From: Porites lobata | Lineage: Eukaryota; Cnidaria; Anthozoa; Scleractinia; Poritidae | Length of the DNA stretch: 64,000 nucleotides | Direction: 5' to 3' | Assembly: GCA_942486035.1 (NCBI GenBank) | Contig: CALNXK010000046.1 | Coordinates: 2,765,001-2,829,000 of the forward strand | In this document: piece after piece, positions 11,169 to 22,089 of the stretch | How positions within the stretch are numbered: the first letter of the stretch is position 1 | Layout: the number at the start of each line of letters is the position of its first letter | The notes under the pieces: model-generated | What the model saw: only the letters and a program-made list of their open reading frames with translations | What the model was told of the DNA's origin: nothing | The model's database searches: none | Translations under genes and position numbers: made by a program

Positions 11169-14100
11169 ATGGACAACGGAAAAGCAAAGAGAATTAGAAA
11201 TGCCCACAGAGCTTTTGTGGAGAAAACGATGGAAGGTGCGACGAGGATTTTAGTCGAGCAAACTGCCGATCACGTGGAAGATTCATCAAGGGAAAAACTT
11301 ATGGGACTGAAATTCACCCTCAATGAAAGACTAGAAACTATCCAAAAGCTGGACGAAACAATTCTGGAAAACAGTAAGGGGAGAGACATTGAGAAAGAAG
11401 TCGAGGATTGTGGTGAGTTTTGTGCAAAAGTTTACCGTATTTTGGCTAGAATTGACTTGAGTTTAGAGGATGCTAAAAATAGCGCACACGTGGGAACTTC
11501 ACCAAGCTTCAGTCAAATTAATAACAATGTCAAAAGCAATGAGGGCGCGAAAGTGAAGCTACCTAAACTAGAACTAAAGTCATTTTCAGGCAACTACGAG
11601 GAATGGCGGGGTTTCTGGGACACTTTCGAATCTGCGGTTAACAGAAACACTGACATTTCAAGAATCCAAAAATTCACCTATTTGAAGAGTTGTGTGACAG
11701 GCGCAGCCGAATCTGCAATTACTGGGTTGCCTCTCACTGAAGATAATTACGAAACTGCCATTGATATACTTAGAGATAGATTTGGTAAACCACAGCTGTT
11801 GATTTCTAACCACATGGACGCTTTGTTGAAATTGCCAGTAGTCAGTTCAGTGCATGAAACGAAGAAACTTCGTGATTTGTATGACAAGATTGAGATAAAC
11901 ATTCGAAGTTTGAAGGCACTAGGCATCGAATCAGAGTCCTTTGGAAATTTATTAGTTCCAGTTGTAATGGAGAAAATTCCCTCTGAGTTGAGATTAATCA
12001 TCAGTCGCAAGTTTGGCAGTAAAGAAACTTGGGACCTTGATGTCCTGTTAAATGCACTGAAATCTGAGTTGGAGGCAAGAGAAAGGTGTAATGCAGTGAA
12101 AACAAGTAGTCCAACCAATTCTAACCCTAGATTTGACCAGTATAAGGGAAGATTCAAACAGCCCCTTTCCTCATCTGCACTTTATGCGGGCAGTGAAGAG
12201 TGTACTCTGCAATGTGTCTTTTGCAAGAAAAATCACAAGTCCATCACCTGTAGTACTATTACTGAACCAAAGGCTAGAAGAACTATACTGAGACGAAGTG
12301 GCAGGTGTTTTGTTTGCTTGAAAGCGGGGCATATTGCACCGGGTTGTCAGTCAAAGGCCAAATGTTTTAATTGTGGAGCTAGACATCATGTGACTATCTG
12401 TGAAAACCCTAAGAAGCCTGTCCAACCTAGTAGTTCAGGAGCTGAATTAGCATCACTTAGTAGATCTGAAACTTCCCAGGAGAGATCCAGAGATGTTGGA
12501 ACATCAACAATGCATGTTGACAGCAATAATAACTCTATACTGTTGCAGACTGCCCAAGCCTTTGTTTCTAGACCAGATAATCAAGAAACTGGAATGTATA
12601 CTCAAGTCATTTTTGACTCTTGTAGCCAGAGATCTTATATAACCTGCAAGACACGTGAGCAGTTAAAATTACCTACTGTTGGTAAGGAAACCTTGCTAAT
12701 CAAAACATTTGGTGACAATTCAGCATCTGTAAAGGAATGTGACATTGTGCAATTGTGCATCAGAACACGAGATGGAATGAGTGTGTACGTCACTGCTTAC
12801 GTTGTACCAGTAATATGCAGTCCAGTATCAAACCAAGAAATTCAAAGTGCAGTAGAATGCTATCCATACCTTCAAGGGCTACAGCTTGCATGTGGAGCTG
12901 TTAATGGAACAGTTAGTGTTGACTTACTAATAGGAGCGGATCACTACTGGTCTTTCTTTACTGGAGGAATAATCAGGGGAGATCCTTCTGGACCTGTAGC
13001 TCTTGAGACCAAGTTGGGATGGGTACTGTCAGGACCAGCTGCAGTTCCAGCATTGACAGAGTCATGCACAGTTAACCTAAGTGCTACACATGTTTTGAAA
13101 ATTGAGTCAGCTGACATCAGCCATGTGCAAGATGATTTTCAGAAATTTTGGGACTTGGAAACCTTAGGCATAAGGGACACTCAAACTTCAGTTCATGACA
13201 AGTTTTCAAATGAGATAAGATTCACTGGTGAAAGATACCAAGTCAAGCTACCATTCAAGGATAATCATCCTATGCTGTCAGATAATTATACAAATGCATC
13301 ACGAAGGTTGGCAACTGTGATTAAGAAGCTTAAGACCCAACCAGAAATACTGGAACAATATGATCAAGTGATTAAGGAGCAATTAGAAAGTGGAGTAGTT
13401 GAAGAAGTGCGGCAAGATCAAGTCCTAGAACCTGGAAATGTGCACTATCTCCCACACAGGGGAGTTGTGAGACTTGACAGAGATACAACAAAAGTTAGAG
13501 TTGTATACGATACCTCATCCAAGGTGTTTGGACCAAGCTTAAATGACTGTCTGCATGTCGGACCTTCATTAAATCCTCTTCTATTGGACATTTTGCTGAG
13601 ATTTAGAGTTCATGAAGTTGCTGTAACTGCTGATGTTGAGAAAGCATTTTGGAATATTGAGATTGATCCAGAACACAGAGACTTTTTACGATTTCTATGG
13701 GTAGATGATGTCGATAAAGAATCACCTGAGATTAAGTTACTTCGCTTTACAAGAGTTGTATTTGGAGTGAATGCTAGCCCCTTCATTCTCAATGCTACTA
13801 TCAGACACCATGTTAATACATGTATGCTGAATGACAATGCACTTGCACTTGAGCTTTTGAAGTCTTTGTATGTAGATGACTTAATTTCTGGGGCCAAGGA
13901 TGTGAACAATGCCTTTTCTTTGTCGAAGGAGATAAAACTCTGTCTCAAATCAGGAGGGTTCAATATGAGGAAGTGGAACAGCAACTCAGCAAGTCTTTTG
14001 CAATCACTGAAACAAGATTCAGCCTTCAGTGGAGACTTTGCTATAAAGAGTAAAGAATGCGTTCAAGAGGAAGATGAGAGCTTCTCAAAGTCAGTTTTTA

Positions 14101-16583
14101 AGCAAGGTACTGAGAAAGAGCAGAAGGTCTTGGGAATGCTTTGGAACCCTAACCAAGATGAACTGATCTATGACTTGACTAAGATATTGGAGGGTGTGGA
14201 CGTTCAGCCAGCTACAAGGAGACTGATTCTCAGTACTGCTACGAGATTCTTTGATCCCTTGGGGTTAATATCTCCAGTTATTCTACCCTTCAAGATTATG
14301 TTTCAAAAACTGTGCAAGGCACAAAGGGACTGGGACGAGTTAGTGGATACCGAACTCAACCAAGAGTGGTTGTCAACTTTGTCAGACCTAAGACTAGCTG
14401 GAAGAGTGAGTTTTAAAAGGTGTTATGCTGAAGGTCTCGGTGGGAATGAAGTTAAATCGCTCCAACTTCATTGTTTTGCAGATGCGTCGGAAAAGGCGTA
14501 CGGAGCCGTTGTTTACATGAGAGTAGAATATGAGTCAAGAGTACAATGTGAGATTGTGGAGTCAAAAACCCGAGTAGCTCCGTTGGATAAGCAAACCATA
14601 CCGCGTCTAGAACTGTTGTCTAACCTTACTACGTCAAGATTGGTGAAGAGTGTGAGTCAAGCTTTAGAAAACGTTGTGAGAGTTGATGACATAGTCAATT
14701 GGACGGATTCTATGATTTCCTTGTGGTGGATTAGGAACACTGATAAGGAATACAAGCAATTTGTGGAGAATCGCGTGAGCGAAATCAGACGAAATGCACC
14801 GCCTGAGCAATGGAAGTACTGTCCTACGTCAGAAAACCCGGCTGACATTGCATCAAGAGGAATTAAGGCCACTGCACTCAAAGAAAGTAGTTTGTGGTTA
14901 CATGGTCCAGAATTCCTGTCTAAGGAAAGCGCCTACTGGCCAGTCCAGCCTGTAAATGTACAAGCCAAGGAAGAGTTGTGCGAACTGAAATCAGCCAAAC
15001 CTACAGTCTCCAGCTTATTGAACACGTGTACCGAAAAACAAGAAGCAAATCTGGAGAGTATCATCAATCCTGAATCCTACAGTTCCCTCACGAAGCTCAT
15101 AAGAGTTACTTCACTTGTGTTGCTATTTGTCAAAAATTTGAAAAGAAGAAGGGACGGATCAACTGACCAAGAAGAATCCTTGCAAGTTTACAAGCAAGCT
15201 GAGAAGAAGTGGATTAAACACGTTCAAAAGGGTATCCTGAACAGTGACAAGTACCAGCAAATGAAGTCGACTCTGGGACTTTATCAGGACAGTGAAGGTG
15301 TAGTCAGATGTCAAGGAAGAATAGGTCTGTCGTCGTTACCATATGATACCAAATTTCCTGTGCTTCTGCCTAGAGAACATTGCTTTACGAGATTGGTGAT
15401 CCTCAAGTGCCATGAACAAGTCATGCACAATGGAGTAGCAGAGACACTGGTTCAACTGCGTTCAAAATACTGGGTCGTTAAAGGGAGACAGACAGTTAAG
15501 AAGATATTAAGCAAGTGTGTAGTATGCAAGAAACTTGAAGGTCGCCCCTATGGAGTGCCTCCTACCCCTCAACTACCTGAATTTAGATTGTCTGACGACT
15601 TCGCATTTTCAAGTATAGGAGTAGACTTTGCGGGTCCCATTTTTGTCAAGGATGTGTACAACAAGAGTAGTGTTATGAACAAGGCATACATTGTGTTATA
15701 TACGTGTGCATCTAGTCGCGCGGTTCATCTAGACCTTGTCCCGAATATGTCAACTCAAGCGTTTGTGAGAAGTTTCAAACGGTTCACTGCTCGACGAGGT
15801 GTACCAAGGCTTGTTGTATCGGACAATGGTTCCGCTTTCAAGAGTGAAGAGCTCAAAAGGTTGTTAGCAGAGTATAGCATATCCTGGAAATATAATGTGG
15901 CATTAGCACCCTGGTGGGGTGGATTCTTTGAACGTCTCGTTAAATCAACAAAGCGCTGTCTGAAAAAGAGTTTAGGAACAGCTCGAGTCACTTATGAAGA
16001 ACTGTTTACAATCATTGTCGAGACCGAAGGAATCCTGAATTCAAGACCTCTAACTTATGTGAGTGATGAAGTGCGAGATCCTCTTACACCGTCGCAACTG
16101 GTTATTGGTCGTCGCTTGTTGAGTTCAAACGGAAGCGCTAAACAACCAAGTGGGGCAGATCACACTGTGCGAGATCTTTCAAGACGTGAGAAGTACTTGA
16201 ATGCTGTACTTTCACATTTTTGGAAACGTTGGCAGAAGGAATACTTAACAGAATTACGTGTTCATCACAACTGCAATTCGAGTAACAGGAAGCCAACGAT
16301 TAAGGTCGGAGATGTTGTTTGCGTCTACAAGGACAAAGCACCGAGACAACTTTGGAGTATGGGAGTCGTCAAATCTCTCATTACAGGACGAGATGGTTAC
16401 CACAGAGGTGCTGTTGTAAGAGTGCGTAGTGGAGGTCGAGTCGTGGAAATTACAAGACCCCTAAATAGGCTTTACCCTGTAGAAGTCGAATCACAAGTGC
16501 GGGAAGAGCGTCAGAACAGAAACACTGATTTCCCTATTACCTTCGTGGGAAATGCCGAACAGGAACATGTCAGTGAACATTAA
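11169..16583 (+). CDS. BEL/Pao gag-pol polyprotein, 1804 aa
   Basis: One intact frame encodes the whole replication machinery. A DUF1759-type gag region begins near residue 129 (LPKLELKSFSGNYEEW). Cys/His zinc knuckles lie at about 348-412. An A17-type aspartic protease has its active-site Asp near 483 in DSCSQRSYI, where many relatives have DTG or DSG. Reverse transcriptase carries YVDD near 900-903. An RNase H-like region includes FADASEKAYGA near 1102. The integrase HHCC zinc finger is at about 1400-1450, with a D-D-E core near 1486 (GVDFAGP), 1552 (SDNGS) and 1588 (GGFFERL). A DUF5641-type C-terminal domain spans about 1680-1770. The ATG lies 83 bases after the LTR. Gag and pol are fused without a frameshift. 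Confidence 0.95.
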   Translation: MDNGKAKRIRNAHRAFVEKTMEGATRILVEQTADHVEDSSREKLMGLKFTLNERLETIQKLDETILENSKGRDIEKEVEDCGEFCAKVYRILARIDLSLEDAKNSAHVGTSPSFSQINNNVKSNEGAKVKLPKLELKSFSGNYEEWRGFWDTFESAVNRNTDISRIQKFTYLKSCVTGAAESAITGLPLTEDNYETAIDILRDRFGKPQLLISNHMDALLKLPVVSSVHETKKLRDLYDKIEINIRSLKALGIESESFGNLLVPVVMEKIPSELRLIISRKFGSKETWDLDVLLNALKSELEARERCNAVKTSSPTNSNPRFDQYKGRFKQPLSSSALYAGSEECTLQCVFCKKNHKSITCSTITEPKARRTILRRSGRCFVCLKAGHIAPGCQSKAKCFNCGARHHVTICENPKKPVQPSSSGAELASLSRSETSQERSRDVGTSTMHVDSNNNSILLQTAQAFVSRPDNQETGMYTQVIFDSCSQRSYITCKTREQLKLPTVGKETLLIKTFGDNSASVKECDIVQLCIRTRDGMSVYVTAYVVPVICSPVSNQEIQSAVECYPYLQGLQLACGAVNGTVSVDLLIGADHYWSFFTGGIIRGDPSGPVALETKLGWVLSGPAAVPALTESCTVNLSATHVLKIESADISHVQDDFQKFWDLETLGIRDTQTSVHDKFSNEIRFTGERYQVKLPFKDNHPMLSDNYTNASRRLATVIKKLKTQPEILEQYDQVIKEQLESGVVEEVRQDQVLEPGNVHYLPHRGVVRLDRDTTKVRVVYDTSSKVFGPSLNDCLHVGPSLNPLLLDILLRFRVHEVAVTADVEKAFWNIEIDPEHRDFLRFLWVDDVDKESPEIKLLRFTRVVFGVNASPFILNATIRHHVNTCMLNDNALALELLKSLYVDDLISGAKDVNNAFSLSKEIKLCLKSGGFNMRKWNSNSASLLQSLKQDSAFSGDFAIKSKECVQEEDESFSKSVFKQGTEKEQKVLGMLWNPNQDELIYDLTKILEGVDVQPATRRLILSTATRFFDPLGLISPVILPFKIMFQKLCKAQRDWDELVDTELNQEWLSTLSDLRLAGRVSFKRCYAEGLGGNEVKSLQLHCFADASEKAYGAVVYMRVEYESRVQCEIVESKTRVAPLDKQTIPRLELLSNLTTSRLVKSVSQALENVVRVDDIVNWTDSMISLWWIRNTDKEYKQFVENRVSEIRRNAPPEQWKYCPTSENPADIASRGIKATALKESSLWLHGPEFLSKESAYWPVQPVNVQAKEELCELKSAKPTVSSLLNTCTEKQEANLESIINPESYSSLTKLIRVTSLVLLFVKNLKRRRDGSTDQEESLQVYKQAEKKWIKHVQKGILNSDKYQQMKSTLGLYQDSEGVVRCQGRIGLSSLPYDTKFPVLLPREHCFTRLVILKCHEQVMHNGVAETLVQLRSKYWVVKGRQTVKKILSKCVVCKKLEGRPYGVPPTPQLPEFRLSDDFAFSSIGVDFAGPIFVKDVYNKSSVMNKAYIVLYTCASSRAVHLDLVPNMSTQAFVRSFKRFTARRGVPRLVVSDNGSAFKSEELKRLLAEYSISWKYNVALAPWWGGFFERLVKSTKRCLKKSLGTARVTYEELFTIIVETEGILNSRPLTYVSDEVRDPLTPSQLVIGRRLLSSNGSAKQPSGADHTVRDLSRREKYLNAVLSHFWKRWQKEYLTELRVHHNCNSSNRKPTIKVGDVVCVYKDKAPRQLWSMGVVKSLITGRDGYHRGAVVRVRSGGRVVEITRPLNRLYPVEVESQVREERQNRNTDFPITFVGNAEQEHVSEH

Positions 16584-16662
16584 CATTAAGTCAAAGAACA
16601 GCGAACTCTTTTCCTTTAATTTGTTATTTTATTCGTTTCGTTGTTGATTGACCCGTGTCAAT

Positions 16663-16676
16663 CAAGGCGGGGAGTG
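16663..16676 (+). promoter_or_regulatory. Candidate polypurine tract
   Basis: The purine-rich CAAGGCGGGGAGTG lies directly before the 3' LTR, where plus-strand priming should start. It is short and broken by one C. Confidence 0.5.
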
Positions 16677-16945
16677 TGTTAGAAATTATTGCGTCATTGT
16701 GGCGGGAAAACTCGTCACGTGATCTGAAAACTGAGCTTTTTGTTAGAACTGTGTAGTCGTTCGGAGGAACAAGTGTGTGGATTGAGTTTAGATCATCAAG
16801 TTTTGCGCGCATTGATGTCGATGAATCCTTTAAGTGTAGAACAGAGTACAGAATTCTAAAATATGAACATGTGAAGAAATAAGCTTTAATGGAGTGAAGA
16901 ATAAAAGCTACAGAGAACTGATTATATATACAACATTTGGTTACA
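16677..16945 (+). repeat. 3' LTR of BEL/Pao element
   Basis: Identical to the 5' LTR over 269 bp. It is followed by the target duplication TGCCT at 16946-16950 and then by the continuation of the foldback arm. Confidence 0.95.
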
Positions 16946-19900
16946 TGCCTATCGTGCTATTCTTTAAAAGGTACTTTTTAGTTTTAGAAGCACCATAAAT
17001 TGCTCCAAACCTTGCTCTGAAGTAGAATGACTTGTTCTTCGACATTTTTAAAATATCCCTTTGCAGTTTTGGCTCAAACTCCTGCTGCATACATTTTGAT
17101 GTATTGCAATTCATTTTCAACGACTTTTACTGCTGTTCGTTGCTTCCAACTCAGGAAAAAAGTATTGAGATTGGACGCTACCTCGTATCAGAGCTCAGAT
17201 AGAACTGTCCAGCACCTTTGTTTATGACTACAAAATGAGCACGAGCGGCAGTTCTGCGAGGAATTCGCACCTCACCCAGGGGGGACGAACGACAATGATG
17301 ACCATGCCTGTGAACCGAATAGCATCACAGTGCAAAATAAAATTATCGCAAAAATACTGCCCGTGAATAAATTTACAACTCTGAAATTTTTGTCACTCCT
17401 TCCTTCAATGAATGGGTATTTTTTCTTGATTATTATGTTTTGCTCTGCAATACATGTTTATACAGATCGGTTCACAGACATGGGTATCATTATCATTCGT
17501 CCCCCCTGGCTGAGGTGCGAATTCCTCGCAGAGCTGCCGCACGTGCTCATTTTCTGGTCATAAACAAAGGCGCTGGACAGTTCTATCTGAGGTTCGATAC
17601 AAGGTAGCTTACAATCCCAATACCTTTTTCCTGAATTGGAAACAACGTACAGCAAGAAAAGCCGTTGAGGATGCATTGCAATACATCAAAATGTATGTAG
17701 CAGGAGTTTGAACCAAAACTGCCAAGGGATATTTTAAAAATGTCGAGGAACAAGTCATTCTACTTCAGAGCAAGGTTTGGAGCAATTTATAGTGCTTCTA
17801 AAACTGAAAAGTACCTTTTAAAGAATAGCACGATAGGCAATCGGCTTTTGTTTTAAGAATTAGCAAACATTGAATTTACTTGTCCCGAAAATTCAAACTG
17901 GTGTCTCCTTCTTCCTGATAGTAATTTATTTTTGAAATTCCAAAACAATTTCGCAGCTGAATTTTGAGCGACTTTTAGTTACGGACTTCTGCTCCAACGA
18001 TTTTTCTGAAATTCCTCTGGCATATTTATTATATCAATTAAAGCCGATACCAGAAATTTCAGTAAAAAATATCAGCAAATTTTTTACTAGACGCGATTTT
18101 CTTTGAACATTAGGGTCCTTTTAAGCGCTAATTTCTCAAGAAATATTTACCATCAATGAAATCGGAATATTTCGTATTATTGCCGAATGATATATGTTGT
18201 TCTTTGCAAAGTTTCGCAGCCATCGCGTTAAAATCGAAAAAGTTATGACGGAAAATTTGTCACAGCTAAACGCTCTTGTATTAATTACGGAGCCACCTTA
18301 AAAAGTACAATTTGATTGACAGATCAAATCACGCTTAAGTTTAAAAATAGATCTTTGCAGAATTTTCAAACATGGCAAGTTTCACTAGTTAATCAGTTCG
18401 CAAACAACAGCGTAAAGGCTTAAATGGAACCGCTAAAAGTTTGAACTGTTTCCTTACCTGAGAAGAAAAGTGGAGCTTTGTTGTTTTCTGTTGACTCGCC
18501 AAGTTTATAGCCAAAAGGGCTTGTTGTGTCGTTCTTCCCATGAAGTGCTCACAAAAATGGCCGGCTCGGTTGCTCGAGGTAAGAAGTCGTCTTCATGTAT
18601 TTCCTGTATCATTCTTTTTCCTGTTTACTTGAAACGTAGAATTTCTGCAAACATTTCCTTTTAAATTTGCTTGTCATAAATAAACTTCGATTTTTGAGGC
18701 AAAATTTTCTTGTTAGAAAACGCTGAGTTCACGAAACGGCTTCTTCTACGCGAATACACGGGAGTTGTAAACAATCCATCGAGCACAAAACTCAGCTACC
18801 GTAAATTGAAAAACGCCTTTTTGAATCCTTCCAAGTCTTTTCTTGCCTTAAAAAAAGTCAGCCCTAGGATTTTGTCGACTTTTAAAAGATCGTTCTCTAC
18901 AAAAATGGGAAAAACACCGAGCTCACACATTATCCATTCGCTAAGAGGTGAATATTGTTGAATCGTCCGAGATAGCGGACCAATCAGATTGCTTAAATCA
19001 CCAAGATCACTGAGTGTGTATATACTAATTAGACATAGCTGCCATTTGGCTGTTTACGAACTAACGATGGAAGGTAAATAACCAACCAGGGCGCCAAGCC
19101 CTCTATGTTTATTCTAACCGCAGTGACCAGACACCTGGCTATCGCCAGGTTCCTGTTCGGATATTCTGGCCAGTTTTGAGGTATGTTTTCAAAAATTCGG
19201 CTCGATATAATAAAGAGTTTTATTTCATCCCTTCCCATAGCGGTCGCCTGTTTAATTAATTCTAATTGTTATTTTTGCCTAGAAACGCTGCTGCTTACGC
19301 AATGGTGAAAGAAAAATACAAAATCAAGAAAAGACAACTCAGTGGAAAATAAACCAACCCGGTGACGTTTTCTCCTAGAACCCGGTAAAGATAAAGATTC
19401 CACTGGGTCTGTTACAGAGAGGTGTCCATATTGTCCACCTTTCAACAACGGACACGTACCTCACAAGAGGCCACACAAAATTTGTGAACGCTGTTCTTTT
19501 TTTAATTTAGAGGAAACGCTCTTCTTAATATTATCATAATACACTTTAATATATACACACTCAGTTATCTTAGTGATCTAAACAATCTGATTGGTTCGCT
19601 ATCTCGGACTATTCACCTCTAAGCGAGTGGATAATGTGTGAGCTCGGTGTTTTTCCCCTTTTTCAGAGAACGATCTTTTAAAAGTCGACAAAATCCTAGG
19701 GTTGACTTTTTTTAAGGCAAGAAAAGACTTGAAAGGATTCAAAACGGCGTTTTTCCATTTACTGTAGTTGAGTTTTGTGCGTGATGGATTGTTTACAACT
19801 CCCGTTTATTCGCCTAGAAGAAGGCATTTCGTGAACTCAGTGTTTCCTAACAAGAAAATTTGGCCCAAAAATCGAAGTTTATTTATGAAAAACAAATCTG

Positions 19901-20388
19901 AAAGCAAATGTTTGCAAAAATTCTACGTTTCAAGCAAATAGGAAAAAGAATGGTACCGGAAGACGACGTCTTACCTCCCCGAGCAACCGAGCCGCCATTT
20001 TTGTCAGCACTTCATGCGAAGAACGACTATAAACTTGGCGAGTCAACAGAAAACAACAAAGCTCTACTTTTCTTCTCGGGTAATTCAAACTTTTAACGGT
20101 TCCGTTTAAGCCATTAAGCTTTAGTTTGCGAAGTGATAAACTTGTGGATTGCCATGTTTGAAAATTCTGCGAAGATCATTTTTAAACTTCCGCGTGATTT
20201 GATCCGTCAATCAAATCGTACTTTTGAATGGTTTCCTCTCTGTTTTTGAAAGAGATCACTTCGTGTGTATGTACTAAAACAATTATTCTTTTCTCGCTGA
20301 ATAGTGGCTTTAGGAATATTTACCTCGCCTCTTCGCACCTCGGTAAATGCAGCAACTATTCACCTCGATTTCAAAGAATAATTGTTAA

Positions 20389-21753
20389 GTGTAGCAATTT
20401 ATTTACCCTGATTAAGATCAAAATAAACTTATTTGTATTTTATTTATTTTTGTCCTTGTTCCCTTTTGTCTGCTATCAAAAGAGTTTTGAGGGCCGCTTA
20501 TCACTAACCCTCACACTCTTTTAAAGAATTCTAATCCAATAAGACACCCTGTTTTCCCTGTTAAGAACTCAAGACCCTGAAAACCATGCTTTCAGCGGCT
20601 TACCCGTATAGGCCCGAGAAAGTACTCCTCCCGGATGTTGGCCCCAGTTTTTTTAAGTTGAATAGCGCTATCTGCGGATAGATTTCTCTTCGGTGGGTTG
20701 GTGTGTGGAAAAACAAACTGCGTTTATCTGGTGGTCTGGATAACACATATTTTGCTGAATACTCCGACTAATGACACATTCTAATGGTCATTTCAGCGAT
20801 TTTGCTTTTATCAATTGCATGATCTGTTTATGATATGTGCATAAAACTTATATGTGTTGTTAAAAATGCCAACCCCAATAAACCGGCAGCAAATGAACAA
20901 TACCAGTTTCTGTCGCAAGAAATGTGGCCTTTCGTGACAAAAAAATATATTGTTTTGTGAACTGATGACTTTCGCAGTTGCCATTCGATATGATTAAAAG
21001 TAGGAAAATTCCTCAATTCATTAAGATTGAAAGAGTGTGATCACAAGACGTGAATTTCTTAACATTTTTATCTATGCTATGCACGTATTTAAGGACCCTA
21101 AAGACCCACTTCCGTCACTTAAGTCGATATATCGGACGACATTATTTCCGTTTCTTGGAATTTTGCTAATACGAATTCCATGATGTGTCATGATATACTT
21201 TTCAAAATACCTTTTTTTGTCAGTATTAAAACCGCCAGCTCAGTGAATAATATCCTTAAAAAAACGCAGAGAGCCATGAACAATACCAATTTCCTTTTGT
21301 TCTTTAAAATGCACAGTTAGCAAATCTAAGGTGCTCCGGTTCGCTCACGCAATTCGATAACTTGACCGAGCAACTTGTGTTACATGTGTTGGGCCCAGAT
21401 CGATTATTCAGGGTGAAGATGCGTGAAATCCAGATTTTTCCCATAGTTTGTAATAAAATGTTTTGTAACCTTTTTAGAAATATATTTGTATCAGCCAGAT
21501 TGTATGGTCAATAAAACGCCAATAAGGAAAATGAGGGGTGCTCAAATTGTGTTCATGTAAAATATCGGCACTCTTTCACCATCGCATGTAAATGTATCAA
21601 GTTTGATTGACGTCCAGGATTTTAAAAAACATTTCCATAAAAAGACTTGCTGCGAGATGAAAAGTAACTCAAAACTGTTGGCTTAACCTTCATTTGGCTA
21701 GTTTCAACAAGTTAGTAAAAGAAACTGCTCCACAAGAAGAGGTGTGTTCAAAG
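20389..21753 (+). other. Duplicated upstream region of copy 2
   Basis: About 20402-21060 is closely repeated at 22568-23240 and 29822-30500, and partly at 38395-38700. The proximal part (from CGTATTTAAGGACCCTAAAG, about 21079) is repeated before genes 1, 3, 4 and 5. A CRE-like TGACGTCC lies at 21608-21615 and a TATA-like CCATAAAAAG at 21635-21644. I see no gene in it. Confidence 0.6.
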
Positions 21754-22089
21754 ATGCTGCTAGCAACGTTATTTCTCTTTTGTGCATGTTGGCTCCATGT
21801 TCGAACAGAAACAGTGTCAACTAAGTATGGAGATATCTATGGTCTCGTGACTTCGTATCCGAATGCTTCTGGTCCGTTCAAATCCGTCAGCAAATTTTTC
21901 GTTGGCGTTCCTTTCGCCGCTCCACCAACTGGAGAGCTAAGGTTTAAAGCCCCACAACCGCCAAAAGAGTGGAAACCAAAGGTTTATTCGGCTAAAACCC
22001 ATGGCAGCGTTTGTTTACAGCCCAGACTTTTCGAAAACTTTATCGAGCCTGGCAAATTTCACTTTCAGCGAAAGACAAAACAATACTGA
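21754..22089 (+). pseudogene. Carboxylesterase copy 2, internally deleted
   Basis: It keeps the signal peptide and about the first 100 residues of exon 1, including the YSAKTHGSVCLQ stretch, with an extra codon at KFFVGVPF. The match breaks after the codons for NFIEPGKF, and a stop follows. From about 22115 the sequence matches the 3' flank of the other genes (GAGCATTTAAT..., compare 8774). The rest of exon 1, the intron and exon 2 are deleted. All catalytic residues are lost. A 111-aa secreted fragment could still be made; its promoter motifs remain. Confidence 0.88.

Larger units (their letters stand above)
10817..16945 (+). mobile_element. Full-length BEL/Pao LTR retrotransposon
   Basis: The element is 6,129 bp with 269-bp LTRs, one uninterrupted gag-pol frame and the 5-bp target duplication TGCCT (10812-10816 and 16946-16950). 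The LTRs start TGTTAG and end TTACA, giving TG...CA termini. By eye the two LTRs are identical over all 269 bases. No envelope-like frame follows pol. Everything visible suggests a recent insertion that may still be competent. Confidence 0.95.
10353..18297. mobile_element. Inner TTAA foldback transposon (about 1.8 kb without BEL)
   Basis: Flanked by TTAA at 10349-10352 and 18298-18301. The ends are GGTGGCTCCGTAATTAATAC and its inverse. The arms of about 835 bp are nearly complementary: 10353-10816 plus 16951-17320 on the left, 17465-18297 on the right. The loop is about 145 bp (17321-17464). No transposase is present. It sits in the left arm of the outer foldback and is split by the BEL element at 10816/16951. 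Short open frames at 17027-17227 and 17458-17676 are two readings of the same inverted arms. Confidence 0.85.
10187..20384. mobile_element. Outer TTAA foldback transposon (about 2.25 kb without nested insertions)
   Basis: Flanked by TTAA at 10183-10186 and 20385-20388. The termini are CAATTACTCTTTGAAATCG and the inverse at 20366-20384. The arms are 10187-10352 plus 18302-19030 on the left and about 19540-20384 on the right, with a loop of about 500 bp. Each end is itself a hairpin (about 10187-10303 and 20274-20384), with GAATAGTGGC opposed to GCCACTATTC. TTAA duplication suits piggyBac- or Kolobok-type transposases, but no transposase is encoded. A half copy lies at 28397-29821. A related hairpin end lies at 61634-61737. 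Confidence 0.8.

Noticed and set aside
16584..16676. Possible envelope-like frame after BEL pol
   Set aside because: Only about 90 bases separate the pol stop from the 3' LTR; no third frame exists.
17027..17676. Two opposing frames of 66 and 72 aa near the inner palindrome loop
   Set aside because: They are readings of the two inverted arms of the foldback element, not genes.
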